The notes under the pieces: model-generated
Seen by the model: the letters and a program-made list of their open reading frames with translations, nothing else
The model's database searches: none
What the model was told of the DNA's origin: nothing
From: JALCOL01 sp022649665
Lineage (GTDB): Bacteria; Bacillota; Bacilli; Lactobacillales; Enterococcaceae
Reading direction: 5' to 3' (one strand)
DNA: 64,000 nt
Assembly: GCA_030372335.1 (NCBI GenBank)
Contig: JAUDCW010000003.1
Made by a program: the position numbers and the translations under genes
Part shown: positions 24,360-32,077 of the stretch, in pieces
Layout of the letters: each line of letters starts with the position of its first letter
Position numbering within the stretch: the first letter of the stretch is position 1

Positions 24360-25091
24360 CTATTTTTCACAAACAAAAAACCAGCGCCGGCTCTTATCGC
24401 TCGGCGGAGTGCTGGCAAAATCAGCAAACATTTCCGTTTTTTTGAAACCAGCTTCCTGCAAAAGTTTTTGATAGGTCGCCAAGGAATACGTCCGTTCATG
24501 GTGCAATTCATCGAAACGCGCAAACGAACCATTCGACTCTTCAATGAAAAAAGTCAGAAAGTGCTCGATCGAGTGGCGCACCTCTCCCGGATAACTATCC
24601 CACAAAAAAGCATATTCATCTGTTTGATAATGATAGGAATAATCAGGAAATACCTGGTCGATCTGATAAAGCGAATGGACATCGAACAAGAAGCGGCCGC
24701 CCGTCGTCAAATTTTGCCAAACTCCGCGAAAAGCCGCGAGCATCGCAGCTTCATCCGGCAAATAACAGAGCGAATCTGAGTAGCAAGTCACCGCATCAAA
24801 GACGCCGACTTCTCCGAGCTCCGTCATATCTCCTTCTAAAAACTCGATCTCCGCTCCTTCAGCGAGTGCCCGCCCTTCAGCAAGCGCCAGCATATCGCTC
24901 GATAGATCGAGTCCGGTCACGCGGTACCCTTCTTTTGCGAGCGCGACCGCGAAGATCCCGGAACCGCAAGCCAGATCCATAATAGTTTTCGTTTCGGGGG
25001 CCAGATGCTCTTGGGTAAATTCCAGCCACTTCAAATAGAGTGCCGGATCCATCACATCGTCGTATATTTTAGCAAAAGTGGTGTAACTCAT
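24360..25091 (-). CDS. Class I SAM-dependent methyltransferase (YqeM)
   Basis: This 243-residue methyltransferase has motif I LACGSGIFA at about residue 40 and a Rossmann-type core (VTGLDLSSDML). The substrate is unknown; the family is always beside rsfS in this operon type. ATG 25091 overlaps the rsfS stop as ATGA and is preferred over the upstream GTG 25103. Confidence 0.88.
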   Translation of the reverse strand: MSYTTFAKIYDDVMDPALYLKWLEFTQEHLAPETKTIMDLACGSGIFAVALAKEGYRVTGLDLSSDMLALAEGRALAEGAEIEFLEGDMTELGEVGVFDAVTCYSDSLCYLPDEAAMLAAFRGVWQNLTTGGRFLFDVHSLYQIDQVFPDYSYHYQTDEYAFLWDSYPGEVRHSIEHFLTFFIEESNGSFARFDELHHERTYSLATYQKLLQEAGFKKTEMFADFASTPPSDKSRRWFFVCEK

Positions 25092-25444
25092 TCCGTGATC
25101 CACTTACTGACATTGACCATCGGTGCGTCCGACCATAATTTTTCCAGATTATAAAAGGTTCGTTCAGGACCGGTAAATACATGAACGATCACGTCTCCCA
25201 GATCGATCAAGATCCATTTAGCCCCCTCGCGGCCTTCGATCCGCCGGACAGTAACCCCGTTTTTCTCTGCTTCTTCGACGACCGCATCAACGATCGCTTT
25301 GATCTGCCGCTCGCTGTTCCCGTGGCAGATCACAAAATAATCAGCCAAAAGCGATACTTTGCGGACATCGAGCGCAACGATCTCTTCGGCACGCTTTTGA
25401 TCCGCCGCTTTGACGACCAATTCAAGAATTTTTTTACTATCTAT
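25088..25444 (-). CDS. rsfS: Ribosomal silencing factor RsfS
   Basis: RsfS (Iojap/YbeB family) binds L14 and blocks subunit joining during starvation. KAADQKRAEEIVALDV and ADYFVICHGNSERQIKAI are characteristic. Homologues start about eight residues before LVVKAAD. Reading upstream in frame gives I-D-S-K-K-I-L-E, where the first codon is ATA (25444) with AAGGAG 9 bases before it and no ATG, GTG or TTG there. The only conventional start, TTG 25420, has no SD and would shorten the protein to 110 residues. The ORF overlaps the yqeK stop by 8 bases. Confidence 0.88.
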   Translation of the reverse strand: MDSKKILELVVKAADQKRAEEIVALDVRKVSLLADYFVICHGNSERQIKAIVDAVVEEAEKNGVTVRRIEGREGAKWILIDLGDVIVHVFTGPERTFYNLEKLWSDAPMVNVSKWITE

Positions 25445-26060
25445 GATGGTTCACTCCTTCTAAGTAACGTGGTACCCAATAATTATACGTCAAAATCGTT
25501 TTTGGATAAATCGGGACTGCTTTTGAAATCAAATATTCCAAAGTTGTTTTTGTTTCGGCGGCAACGCCTTCCTGAAGATCGGCAAAAGCGATTTTGCGCA
25601 CTTCTTCCACTCCCGGAAAATCGCGATGCGGTTCGATAAAGTCTGCCACATAAATGATTTGCGCCAACAGATCCATTTTTGGCGCACCGATCGTATGAAA
25701 GCGGATCGCGTCCAAGATCTCGGGATCCGTGATCCCGAGATCTCTTTTGACAAATTCAGCGCCGACCACACCGTGCCAGATATTGTTGCCCCAATTCAAA
25801 AGATCCGGGTCCATGGCGCTGCTTTTGATTTCTTGAATAAAAGCTACCGCGGGAAACTCTTTCGCATAGTCATGGGTCAACGCAGCAATGCTGGCGCGTT
25901 CGACATCCGCTCCATATTTTTCAGCCAGCGCGACCGCTGTTTCTTCAACGCCCAGTACATGTTCCAGGCGTTTTGGACTGATTTTTTGCGCGACGCGCGC
26001 GATCAGCTGGGCGCGCGTTCCCGCAAAAAGATCTTCATGATAGCGGATCTCGTTAGCCAC
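25437..26060 (-). CDS. yqeK: HD-domain Ap4A hydrolase YqeK
   Basis: This 207-residue HD-superfamily phosphohydrolase is of the YqeK type, which cleaves diadenosine tetraphosphate symmetrically. HVLGVEETAVALA carries the first His and ALTHDYAKE the HD pair, with a later FHTIGAPKMD segment. It starts at GTG 26060 behind an AAGGGGG site and overlaps nadD by 8 bases. Confidence 0.92.
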   Translation of the reverse strand: MANEIRYHEDLFAGTRAQLIARVAQKISPKRLEHVLGVEETAVALAEKYGADVERASIAALTHDYAKEFPAVAFIQEIKSSAMDPDLLNWGNNIWHGVVGAEFVKRDLGITDPEILDAIRFHTIGAPKMDLLAQIIYVADFIEPHRDFPGVEEVRKIAFADLQEGVAAETKTTLEYLISKAVPIYPKTILTYNYWVPRYLEGVNHHR

Positions 26061-26691
26061 GGTAAAGCCCCCTTTGCAAAATATACTCTAGTACCAGATC
26101 CGGTAAAAGGTAGCGCGGACTCTCACCCTGGCTGACTTTTTCGCGGATCATCGTTGAAGAGATCTCCATCAGCGGTGAATCCACCCAAAGGATCGGGTAA
26201 GGTGAACGCTTCGAATACCCGGGGCGTATCACCCCGACAAACTGCACTAATTTGACTAGTTCGTCAATATCGCGCCACTTTGGCAGATAATCGACCATAT
26301 CGCCGCCGATGATGAAATAATAATCCGTCGTCGGATGGAGCTGCTTGAGGACCCGCATCGTATCGATCGTATAGCTTTTTCCTTTGCGTTCGAGTTCAAC
26401 GGTTTCGATCCCGAGATGCGGATTGTCTTTGGTCGCCAGAAGCAGCATATTGTAGCGGTCCTGCGCATCGATCGTTTTTTTTGGATCGACATGCGGCGGC
26501 AGAAAGCTGGGCATCAACCGAATTTCATCAAGCCCTAGGTGCTGATGCACTTGTTCAGCGATCACCAGATGTGCCTGATGGACCGGGTTGAAATTTCCAC
26601 CCAAGATCCCGACTTGTCTACGCTTTTCAAAAACATTCACTTGTGTTTTCACTTTTATTTCAGTATCGGCATAGCGGCAATAATTCCCCAA
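26053..26691 (-). CDS. nadD: Nicotinate-nucleotide adenylyltransferase
   Basis: This enzyme of about 212 residues joins NaMN and ATP to form deamido-NAD. GILGGNFNPVHQAH is the nucleotidyl-transfer signature and ISSTMIREKV the C-terminal one. An N-terminal extension of about 28 residues precedes the core, as in enterococcal homologues. GGGAGG lies 9 bases before TTG 26691 but directly abuts the other candidate, GTG 26700, so the start is uncertain by three codons. It sits between yhbY and yqeK. Confidence 0.93.
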   Translation of the reverse strand: MGNYCRYADTEIKVKTQVNVFEKRRQVGILGGNFNPVHQAHLVIAEQVHQHLGLDEIRLMPSFLPPHVDPKKTIDAQDRYNMLLLATKDNPHLGIETVELERKGKSYTIDTMRVLKQLHPTTDYYFIIGGDMVDYLPKWRDIDELVKLVQFVGVIRPGYSKRSPYPILWVDSPLMEISSTMIREKVSQGESPRYLLPDLVLEYILQRGLYRG

Positions 26692-26706
26692 ATCAGGCAC
26701 CCTCCC

Positions 26707-27018
26707 TTACAATGCGCGGACTTTTTCAGAGATTTCGCGGTTCTTTTCTTTTCGTGAGGGTCGGTAAACGACCAAAATATTGCCGATATGCTGGACAACG
26801 GCTGCATTAAGCAGCTTTTCGAGTTTTTCGGTGACTTCTTCCGGTTCTGCCAGTGTGTTCGGCAATAGCGATACTTTGATCAATTCGCGTTTTTCTAGCG
26901 CTTCGCCGATCTGATGGACCAGCTCATCAGTGGCACCGCCTTTGCCGATTTGAAAGATCGGCTTCATCGCGTGCGCTGAGGCCCGCAAAAATCGTTTTTG
27001 TTTTCCTGTCAGATCCAA
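26707..27018 (-). CDS. yhbY: Ribosome-assembly RNA-binding protein YhbY
   Basis: This 103-residue CRM-domain (CRS1-YhbY) protein associates with pre-50S particles. LTGKQKRFLRASAHAMKPIFQIGKGG is the start of the CRM fold (the GKGG loop is typical). It uses TTG 27018 with GAGGAG five bases before. It lies 17 bases after yqeH. Confidence 0.92.
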   Translation of the reverse strand: MDLTGKQKRFLRASAHAMKPIFQIGKGGATDELVHQIGEALEKRELIKVSLLPNTLAEPEEVTEKLEKLLNAAVVQHIGNILVVYRPSRKEKNREISEKVRAL

Positions 27019-27035
27019 TAATACTCCTCTTTTCT

Positions 27036-28145
27036 TTAAATCAGTGCTTTTCTTTTTAAGACTTTAACGCCTTTTGGTGCCCAGCCGGCGATCCGGCTCG
27101 GTCCTTTGACCGTGATCCAGCCTAAACCGGCAAAAACGATGTCGCTTTTTTCTTCGATGGAAAATTCAAAGCGCACCAATTCAGGAAAATCAGCGACCTC
27201 ATCGGCTTGCGGCGGTGTCAAGAGTCCGCCGAGGTGGCGCGCATAAAAGTCCGCCGCATTGGAAAGCTTCGTCCGGTGGAGCGTCAGATCATTTGAGACA
27301 TAGGCAATGACTGGACTTTTCTCGCCGCTCAAATAGTCGAAACGAGCCAATCCACCCAAAAAGATCGTCTGCTGCGGATTCAGCTGATAGACTTTCGGCT
27401 TGATTTCCTTATTCGGCGCAATGATCCGCAGATCTTTTTTTCCTAAGAAATGCGCCATCTGCTCCCGGTGGACGACCCCCGGTGTATCGATCAAGAAGTG
27501 ACCGTCTTCAAGCGGGATCTCGATCTTATCCAGTGTCGTTCCCGGAAATTGCGAAGTCGTGATCAAGTCCTTGATGCCGCTCGTCGATTTGATGATTTGA
27601 TTGATCAAAGTCGATTTGCCGACATTTGTGACACCGACGACATAGACATCTTTACCATGGCGGTATTTTTCGATTTTTGCTAACAGTTCATCGATCTCGA
27701 ACCCTTTTTTCCCGCTGGTCAAAAGAACATCTGCTGGCCGCAAGCCGGCTTGATGGGCTTCTTCTTTCATCCACTGGATCAGATGACCGTACTTGACTGA
27801 TTTCGGCAGCAGATCGACTTTATTGCCGACCAGGATCAGCGGGTTCTCGCCGATAAAGCGGTGAAGCCCCGGGATCAGCGAACCGTCAAAGTCAAAGATA
27901 TCCACGACGTTTACAAAGAGCGCATCTGCTTTTCCCAGTTCATTCAAAAAGTGCAGGAAAGCATCATCACTCAGCGAAAGATCCGGTACTTCATTGTAAT
28001 GGCGCAGCCGGAAGCACCGCTGGCAATATAATTCTTCAGTATCGGCTTTTGCTAGTGCGGAAGCCGGAGTATAGCCGATTTTTTCCGGATCATCGGTTTG
28101 GATCTTCGCTCCGCAGCCGATACAATACATTTCTGTTTCACTCAT
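27036..28145 (-). CDS. yqeH: Ribosome biogenesis GTPase YqeH
   Basis: This 369-residue circularly permuted GTPase is needed for 30S assembly. An N-terminal zinc finger (CIGCG ... CQRCF) is followed by G4 GNKVDLLPK, then G1 GVTNVGKSTLIN and G3 DTPGVVH, the order that defines the permuted class. The SD GGAGG lies inside the last codons of yqeG and fixes the start at ATG 28145, not the in-frame ATG 28190. Confidence 0.95.
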   Translation of the reverse strand: MSETEMYCIGCGAKIQTDDPEKIGYTPASALAKADTEELYCQRCFRLRHYNEVPDLSLSDDAFLHFLNELGKADALFVNVVDIFDFDGSLIPGLHRFIGENPLILVGNKVDLLPKSVKYGHLIQWMKEEAHQAGLRPADVLLTSGKKGFEIDELLAKIEKYRHGKDVYVVGVTNVGKSTLINQIIKSTSGIKDLITTSQFPGTTLDKIEIPLEDGHFLIDTPGVVHREQMAHFLGKKDLRIIAPNKEIKPKVYQLNPQQTIFLGGLARFDYLSGEKSPVIAYVSNDLTLHRTKLSNAADFYARHLGGLLTPPQADEVADFPELVRFEFSIEEKSDIVFAGLGWITVKGPSRIAGWAPKGVKVLKRKALI

Positions 28146-28152
28146 GATATTT

Positions 28153-28680
28153 TTATTCCTCCAATTCAGTTTTCCACTGAATTTTTCCATCTCGATAGAT
28201 TTTTTTCAGCTGTCTTCTTTCACGCCAGCGGTTTATCCGCGTATCCCATGCGTCGCTTTCGATCAGCGGTTTGACTAAGATCGAGCGCATCCCGATCCGA
28301 TTGGCGGCCCGAACGTCGGTCATCAATTGATCGCCGACCATCACCAGGGAGGCGACCGGCAGCTGAAGCATTTTTCCGGCGCGCCTCAAGCCGTGGCTGA
28401 ATGGTTTGAGCGCACGCGAAATATAGGGAAGCTCGAGTTTATCGACGACGCGCCGAATGCGGGGAGCTGAATTGTTTGAGATCACGACGACCGGGATCTT
28501 CGCTTCTTTCATGCGGCGGATCCAAACGCGCAGCTCGTCAGTTCCATCTGGATTATTCCAGGCAACCAGCGTATTATCCAAATCGACTAAGACCCCTTTG
28601 ATCCCCTTTTCTTTTAGCATTTCCGGCGTCAGCTGATAAACTGCAGCCAATGTCCAAGTAGGCTGATACTTATTCGTCAT
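28153..28680 (-). CDS. HAD-superfamily phosphatase YqeG
   Basis: This 175-residue HAD IIIA phosphatase has motif I DLDNTLVAW at about residue 33, motif II VISNN and motif III GDQLMTDV. The substrate is unknown in most bacteria. It is the first gene of the yqeH-yhbY-nadD-yqeK-rsfS block and is preceded by AAAGGAG. Confidence 0.93.
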   Translation of the reverse strand: MTNKYQPTWTLAAVYQLTPEMLKEKGIKGVLVDLDNTLVAWNNPDGTDELRVWIRRMKEAKIPVVVISNNSAPRIRRVVDKLELPYISRALKPFSHGLRRAGKMLQLPVASLVMVGDQLMTDVRAANRIGMRSILVKPLIESDAWDTRINRWRERRQLKKIYRDGKIQWKTELEE

Positions 28681-28704
28681 TCTGATACTCCTTTAGCAAC
28701 AAAC

Positions 28705-28736
28705 AAGGAGTACTTGTTGAAAGCACTCCTTTTTTC
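28705..28736. terminator. Terminator between alpha-amylase and yqeG
   Basis: AAGGAGTACTT (28705-28715) and AAGCACTCCTT (28721-28731) form an 11-bp stem. T-rich sequence follows on the minus strand (GTTTGTTG) and six Ts on the plus strand. Confidence 0.65.
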
Positions 28737-28743
28737 CTATCCA

Positions 28744-30255
28744 TTATACTGTATCCGTATCGTTTTTTACAGCTGAAACTTTTAAATGCAGTTTCAATTC
28801 TTCTTTGACTTTTTTATTGACCCAAACCGAAATCGAGCCGTCGTTCACTGGGAAGGTCCCAACACCTTCTTTGTTGAGTGTGATCTCTTCTTTGCGGTTG
28901 CCTAAACAATCGATGTACGTTTCGCCGCCATTCAAAGCCGAAAGACTCATTTCTTTCTCGCCGCCGATGCGGTCCGTCAAAATGACCGCAAATCCGGAAT
29001 TCTCATGGGCCAAGTCGCCCATGCGCGTCCAGCCGATCACGTCCGGATCATCGAGATAATCTTTCTGTGCACCGTGCCCGAGCTGTCTTCTGACATGCAG
29101 CATGATCTCCAGGGGATCACCGACCGGTGCGACATTCTGCGTCGGGATCCCATATAAATCGCCGTAAAATACACAAGGTGTTCCTTCCCGCCGCAATAGC
29201 GTCAGCGCATAGGCTTGTGATTTGAACCACCCTTCGACCCAGCTTTCGAGCGCTTGGCCTTTTTGCGTATCGTGATTATCGACAAAAGTCGTCGTCCATT
29301 CCGGCCGGTGCGCCACTAGGGTGTCAGTGAAGATCTGCGACATGTCGAACTGCCCGTCCGAACTCGAAGCTTTAAACAAATTGAAATGAAGCGGCACGTC
29401 GAATAACGTAAATAAACTTCCTGAAGCATCGATGTAGTGAAGAAGCTTATCCAGCTCATCCGACCAATATTCGCCGACAACGAACAATGGCTGGGAGCCG
29501 CGTTCACGCTGGCGGTTTCTGAGCCAATCGACAAAAAAATCAAAAGAAATGTGCTTGACGGCATCGAGCCGGTAACCGTCGACATGCGTCATGTCCTGGA
29601 ACCACGTGCCCCACTTGTTCAGCTGTTCGACTGTTTCCGGATTTTTCATATCCAGATCGGCACCCATCAAATAATCGTAATTGCCGTTTTCGGTATCGAC
29701 ATTTTTTGCCCATTCTTTGCCGGCAAACCCGAAGACTGCGTGTTCATGACGCCGCTGATCATAATCGACCCCGTCAAAGTTCTTCCATGTCCAGATATAA
29801 TCATTGTATTTGCCGTTTCTTCCTGGAAAGGTAAATTTCGTCCATGCTTTGATCATTTCGCTTTTGCCGTCTTCTTGTGTCCGGTCATTTTGGATATAGC
29901 GGACTGCTTCGACTTCTTCTTCCTCATCAGCTCCAAGGAAATGATTGAAAACGACATCTGCATATACTTCCATATCGAGCGCATGAAAGGTATGGATGCA
30001 CTCCAAATAATATTGTTTGATCCCGTATTTGGTCGCCACTGTCCCTTTTTGATCGAATTCACCCAAGTCGTACAGATCGTAAACGCCGTAGCCGACGTCA
30101 TCTTTTCCAGCTGCCCCTTTATAAGCCGGCGGCAGCCAGATGCCGGTGAATCCCAACATCTTGATCTGCGGCGCTTCCAACTGCAGATTTTGCCAGTGTG
30201 TCCCATCATTGGGCAGTTCCCATTGAAAACCCTGCAAGATCGTCCGTGTATTCAT
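28744..30255 (-). CDS. Cytoplasmic alpha-amylase (GH13)
   Basis: This 503-residue glycoside hydrolase family 13 enzyme cleaves alpha-1,4-glucans. The catalytic residues are Asp in GYRLDAVKH (about residue 235), Glu in VVGEYW and Asp in FVDNHDT, with ADVVFNH upstream. There is no signal peptide, so it acts on internal maltodextrins or glycogen. ATG 30255 has AGGAGG 7 bases upstream; the in-frame ATG at 30279 has none. It is divergent from fruR, sharing about 145 bases of control region. Confidence 0.93.
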   Translation of the reverse strand: MNTRTILQGFQWELPNDGTHWQNLQLEAPQIKMLGFTGIWLPPAYKGAAGKDDVGYGVYDLYDLGEFDQKGTVATKYGIKQYYLECIHTFHALDMEVYADVVFNHFLGADEEEEVEAVRYIQNDRTQEDGKSEMIKAWTKFTFPGRNGKYNDYIWTWKNFDGVDYDQRRHEHAVFGFAGKEWAKNVDTENGNYDYLMGADLDMKNPETVEQLNKWGTWFQDMTHVDGYRLDAVKHISFDFFVDWLRNRQRERGSQPLFVVGEYWSDELDKLLHYIDASGSLFTLFDVPLHFNLFKASSSDGQFDMSQIFTDTLVAHRPEWTTTFVDNHDTQKGQALESWVEGWFKSQAYALTLLRREGTPCVFYGDLYGIPTQNVAPVGDPLEIMLHVRRQLGHGAQKDYLDDPDVIGWTRMGDLAHENSGFAVILTDRIGGEKEMSLSALNGGETYIDCLGNRKEEITLNKEGVGTFPVNDGSISVWVNKKVKEELKLHLKVSAVKNDTDTV

Positions 30256-30314
30256 AGGTTGCCCTCCTTTTTCATTCATTATAACCGATTCCTAGCCAGA
30301 AAAACGATTTTCAG

Positions 30315-30379
30315 CTTCGATTGATTTTGAACGGTTTTAAGTGCTTTTGATTGTTTAGTTTTTTGATTGATGATATAGT
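30315..30379 (+). promoter_or_regulatory. fru operon promoter with repeated TTTTGATTG boxes
   Basis: TTGTTT (30351-30356), a 17-base spacer and TATAGT (30374-30379) form a promoter. TTTTGATTG at 30345-30353 and 30361-30369 and CTTCGATTG at 30315-30323 are direct repeats around it, as expected for a DeoR-type repressor operator. Confidence 0.5.
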
Positions 30380-30400
30380 GAACCCGAGGAGATGATGAAA

Positions 30401-31153
30401 GTGCTTACCGAAGAAAGGCAGCGGATCATTCTTCGCCGGTTGGAACATGGTCAGATCGTGAAATCAAAAGAGCTCGCCGAGGAATTACATGCATCAGAAT
30501 CAACGATTCGCCGCGATTTGACCGAGCTTGAAGAGGCAGGTCTCCTGACCCGGATCCATGGCGGTGCCAAAAAAAAGGCCACGCTTGGTTTTGAAGATGC
30601 ACTCTCGGAGAAAGCATTCAAAAACAAGCATGCCAAAGAAGCGATCGCCAGAACGGCCGTCCAGCTGATCGACGAAAACGAATATATTTACTTGGATGCC
30701 GGGACAACGACCCTCGAGATGATCCCCTATTTAAAATCAAAACAGATCCATGTCGTAACTAATGGTATCAAGCAAGCCGCTCTTTTGGCAAATGAAAACA
30801 TCTCAGCTTATATTTTAGGCGGATCGATCAAGCTGGCGACCCAAGCGGTGATCGGGATCAGTGCTTATCGCGAGCTCTCCGCTTTCCGGTTCGACCGGGT
30901 CTTTCTCGGCATGAACAGTGTCGATGCCGCCACCGGCTATTCGACGCCTGATGATGAGGAGGCGCAGTTGAAACGGCTCGCCCTCACCCTCACAAAACAT
31001 GCTTACGTGCTGGCAGACGCTTCAAAAATGAAACAAATGAGTTTCTGCCAGGTGGCTCCGCTGAAACAAGCCGCCTTGATCTGTGATCGGCTTCCAAGCG
31101 AACTCGCGCGGAAGATTGAAAAACAAACTACTTTAATGGAGGCGTTATTATGA
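30401..31153 (+). CDS. fruR: DeoR-family fructose operon repressor
   Basis: This 250-residue DeoR-type regulator has an N-terminal winged helix (SKELAEELHASESTIRRDL) and a C-terminal sugar-phosphate-sensing domain (YLDAGTTTLEM). GAGGAG at 30386-30391 sits 9 bases before GTG 30401, which gives the usual MLTEERQ start, whereas the ATGs at 30392 and 30395 are too close. It is the first gene of the fru operon and overlaps fruK by 4 bases. In relatives fructose-1-phosphate relieves repression. Confidence 0.92.
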   Translation: MLTEERQRIILRRLEHGQIVKSKELAEELHASESTIRRDLTELEEAGLLTRIHGGAKKKATLGFEDALSEKAFKNKHAKEAIARTAVQLIDENEYIYLDAGTTTLEMIPYLKSKQIHVVTNGIKQAALLANENISAYILGGSIKLATQAVIGISAYRELSAFRFDRVFLGMNSVDAATGYSTPDDEEAQLKRLALTLTKHAYVLADASKMKQMSFCQVAPLKQAALICDRLPSELARKIEKQTTLMEALL

Positions 31154-32064
31154 TCTACACTATTACTTTGAATCCATCGATCGATTATGTCGTCAAATTG
31201 GAACACTTCTCCGCCGGGACGATCAACCCGATGACTTCTGATGAAAAGCTTCCCGGCGGCAAAGGGATCAATGTTTCCCGTATTTTGCAGCGGCTCGATG
31301 TCAAAAATCAGGCGCTCGGCCTTCTCGGCGGCTTTACCGGACGTTATGTAGAAGACTGCCTGAAACGCGAAGAAGTCATGACGAATTTTACCCAAGTAGC
31401 TGAAGACACGCGCATCAATATCAAATTAAAAGCCGGCGAAGAAACCGAGATCAACGGTTTGGGACCAGTCATCTATCCCGAGGAAGCACAAACGTTCAAA
31501 GCAGTCGTCAGCGAGATCCAAAAAGGCGATATCGTGATCCTTTCCGGCAGCAAAGCTCCGAACCTCGCCGCAGACTTTTACAATGAATTGATCCAGATCA
31601 TCGAAGACAAAGAGGCTGAATTTGTGATCGATACGACCGGCCGCGAGTTGAAAGAAGCGCTGCCGAAAAAGCCGCTCCTCGTTAAACCCAATAACCATGA
31701 ACTTGCGCAATTATATCAAACAAAATTTGAAAAAGTCGAAGAGATTTATCCTTATGGCCAAAAATTATTGCAAGATGGTGCTCAAAATGCAATTGTCTCC
31801 CTGGCGGCAAAAGGCGCACTCTTATTTTTCGAATCGCATATTTATTACGCTCCGGCGCTCAAGGGCCAAGTCAAAAATTCGGTCGGCGCCGGCGACTCGA
31901 TGATCGCAGGCTTTGTTGGCAAATATGCTAAAACCAGAAATGCACTCGAAGCATTCCGGCTCGCAGTAGCGTGCGGCAGCGCAACCGCTTTTGAAACCGA
32001 CTTGGCAACCCGCGAAGCGATCGAAGAACTGCTGCCGCAAGTGGAGATCGAGTTGATCAAATAA
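31150..32064 (+). CDS. fruK: 1-Phosphofructokinase
   Basis: This 304-residue PfkB-family kinase converts fructose-1-phosphate to fructose-1,6-bisphosphate. The GGKGINVSR N-terminal signature and NSVGAGDSMIAGF with the catalytic Asp near residue 250 are both present. It overlaps fruR and is followed by fruA after 13 bases, so uptake and second phosphorylation are co-expressed. Confidence 0.96.
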   Translation: MIYTITLNPSIDYVVKLEHFSAGTINPMTSDEKLPGGKGINVSRILQRLDVKNQALGLLGGFTGRYVEDCLKREEVMTNFTQVAEDTRINIKLKAGEETEINGLGPVIYPEEAQTFKAVVSEIQKGDIVILSGSKAPNLAADFYNELIQIIEDKEAEFVIDTTGRELKEALPKKPLLVKPNNHELAQLYQTKFEKVEEIYPYGQKLLQDGAQNAIVSLAAKGALLFFESHIYYAPALKGQVKNSVGAGDSMIAGFVGKYAKTRNALEAFRLAVACGSATAFETDLATREAIEELLPQVEIELIK

Positions 32065-32077
32065 AGGAGGAAAAGAA

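Noticed and set aside
30297..30317. Possible CcpA cre site between amylase and fruR
   Set aside because: GAAAAACGATTTTC is palindromic-like but one base out of register with the cre consensus.
29437..30324. 295-codon plus-strand ORF opposite the alpha-amylase gene
   Set aside because: Shadow ORF; it runs through the amylase SD region and has no recognisable protein features.
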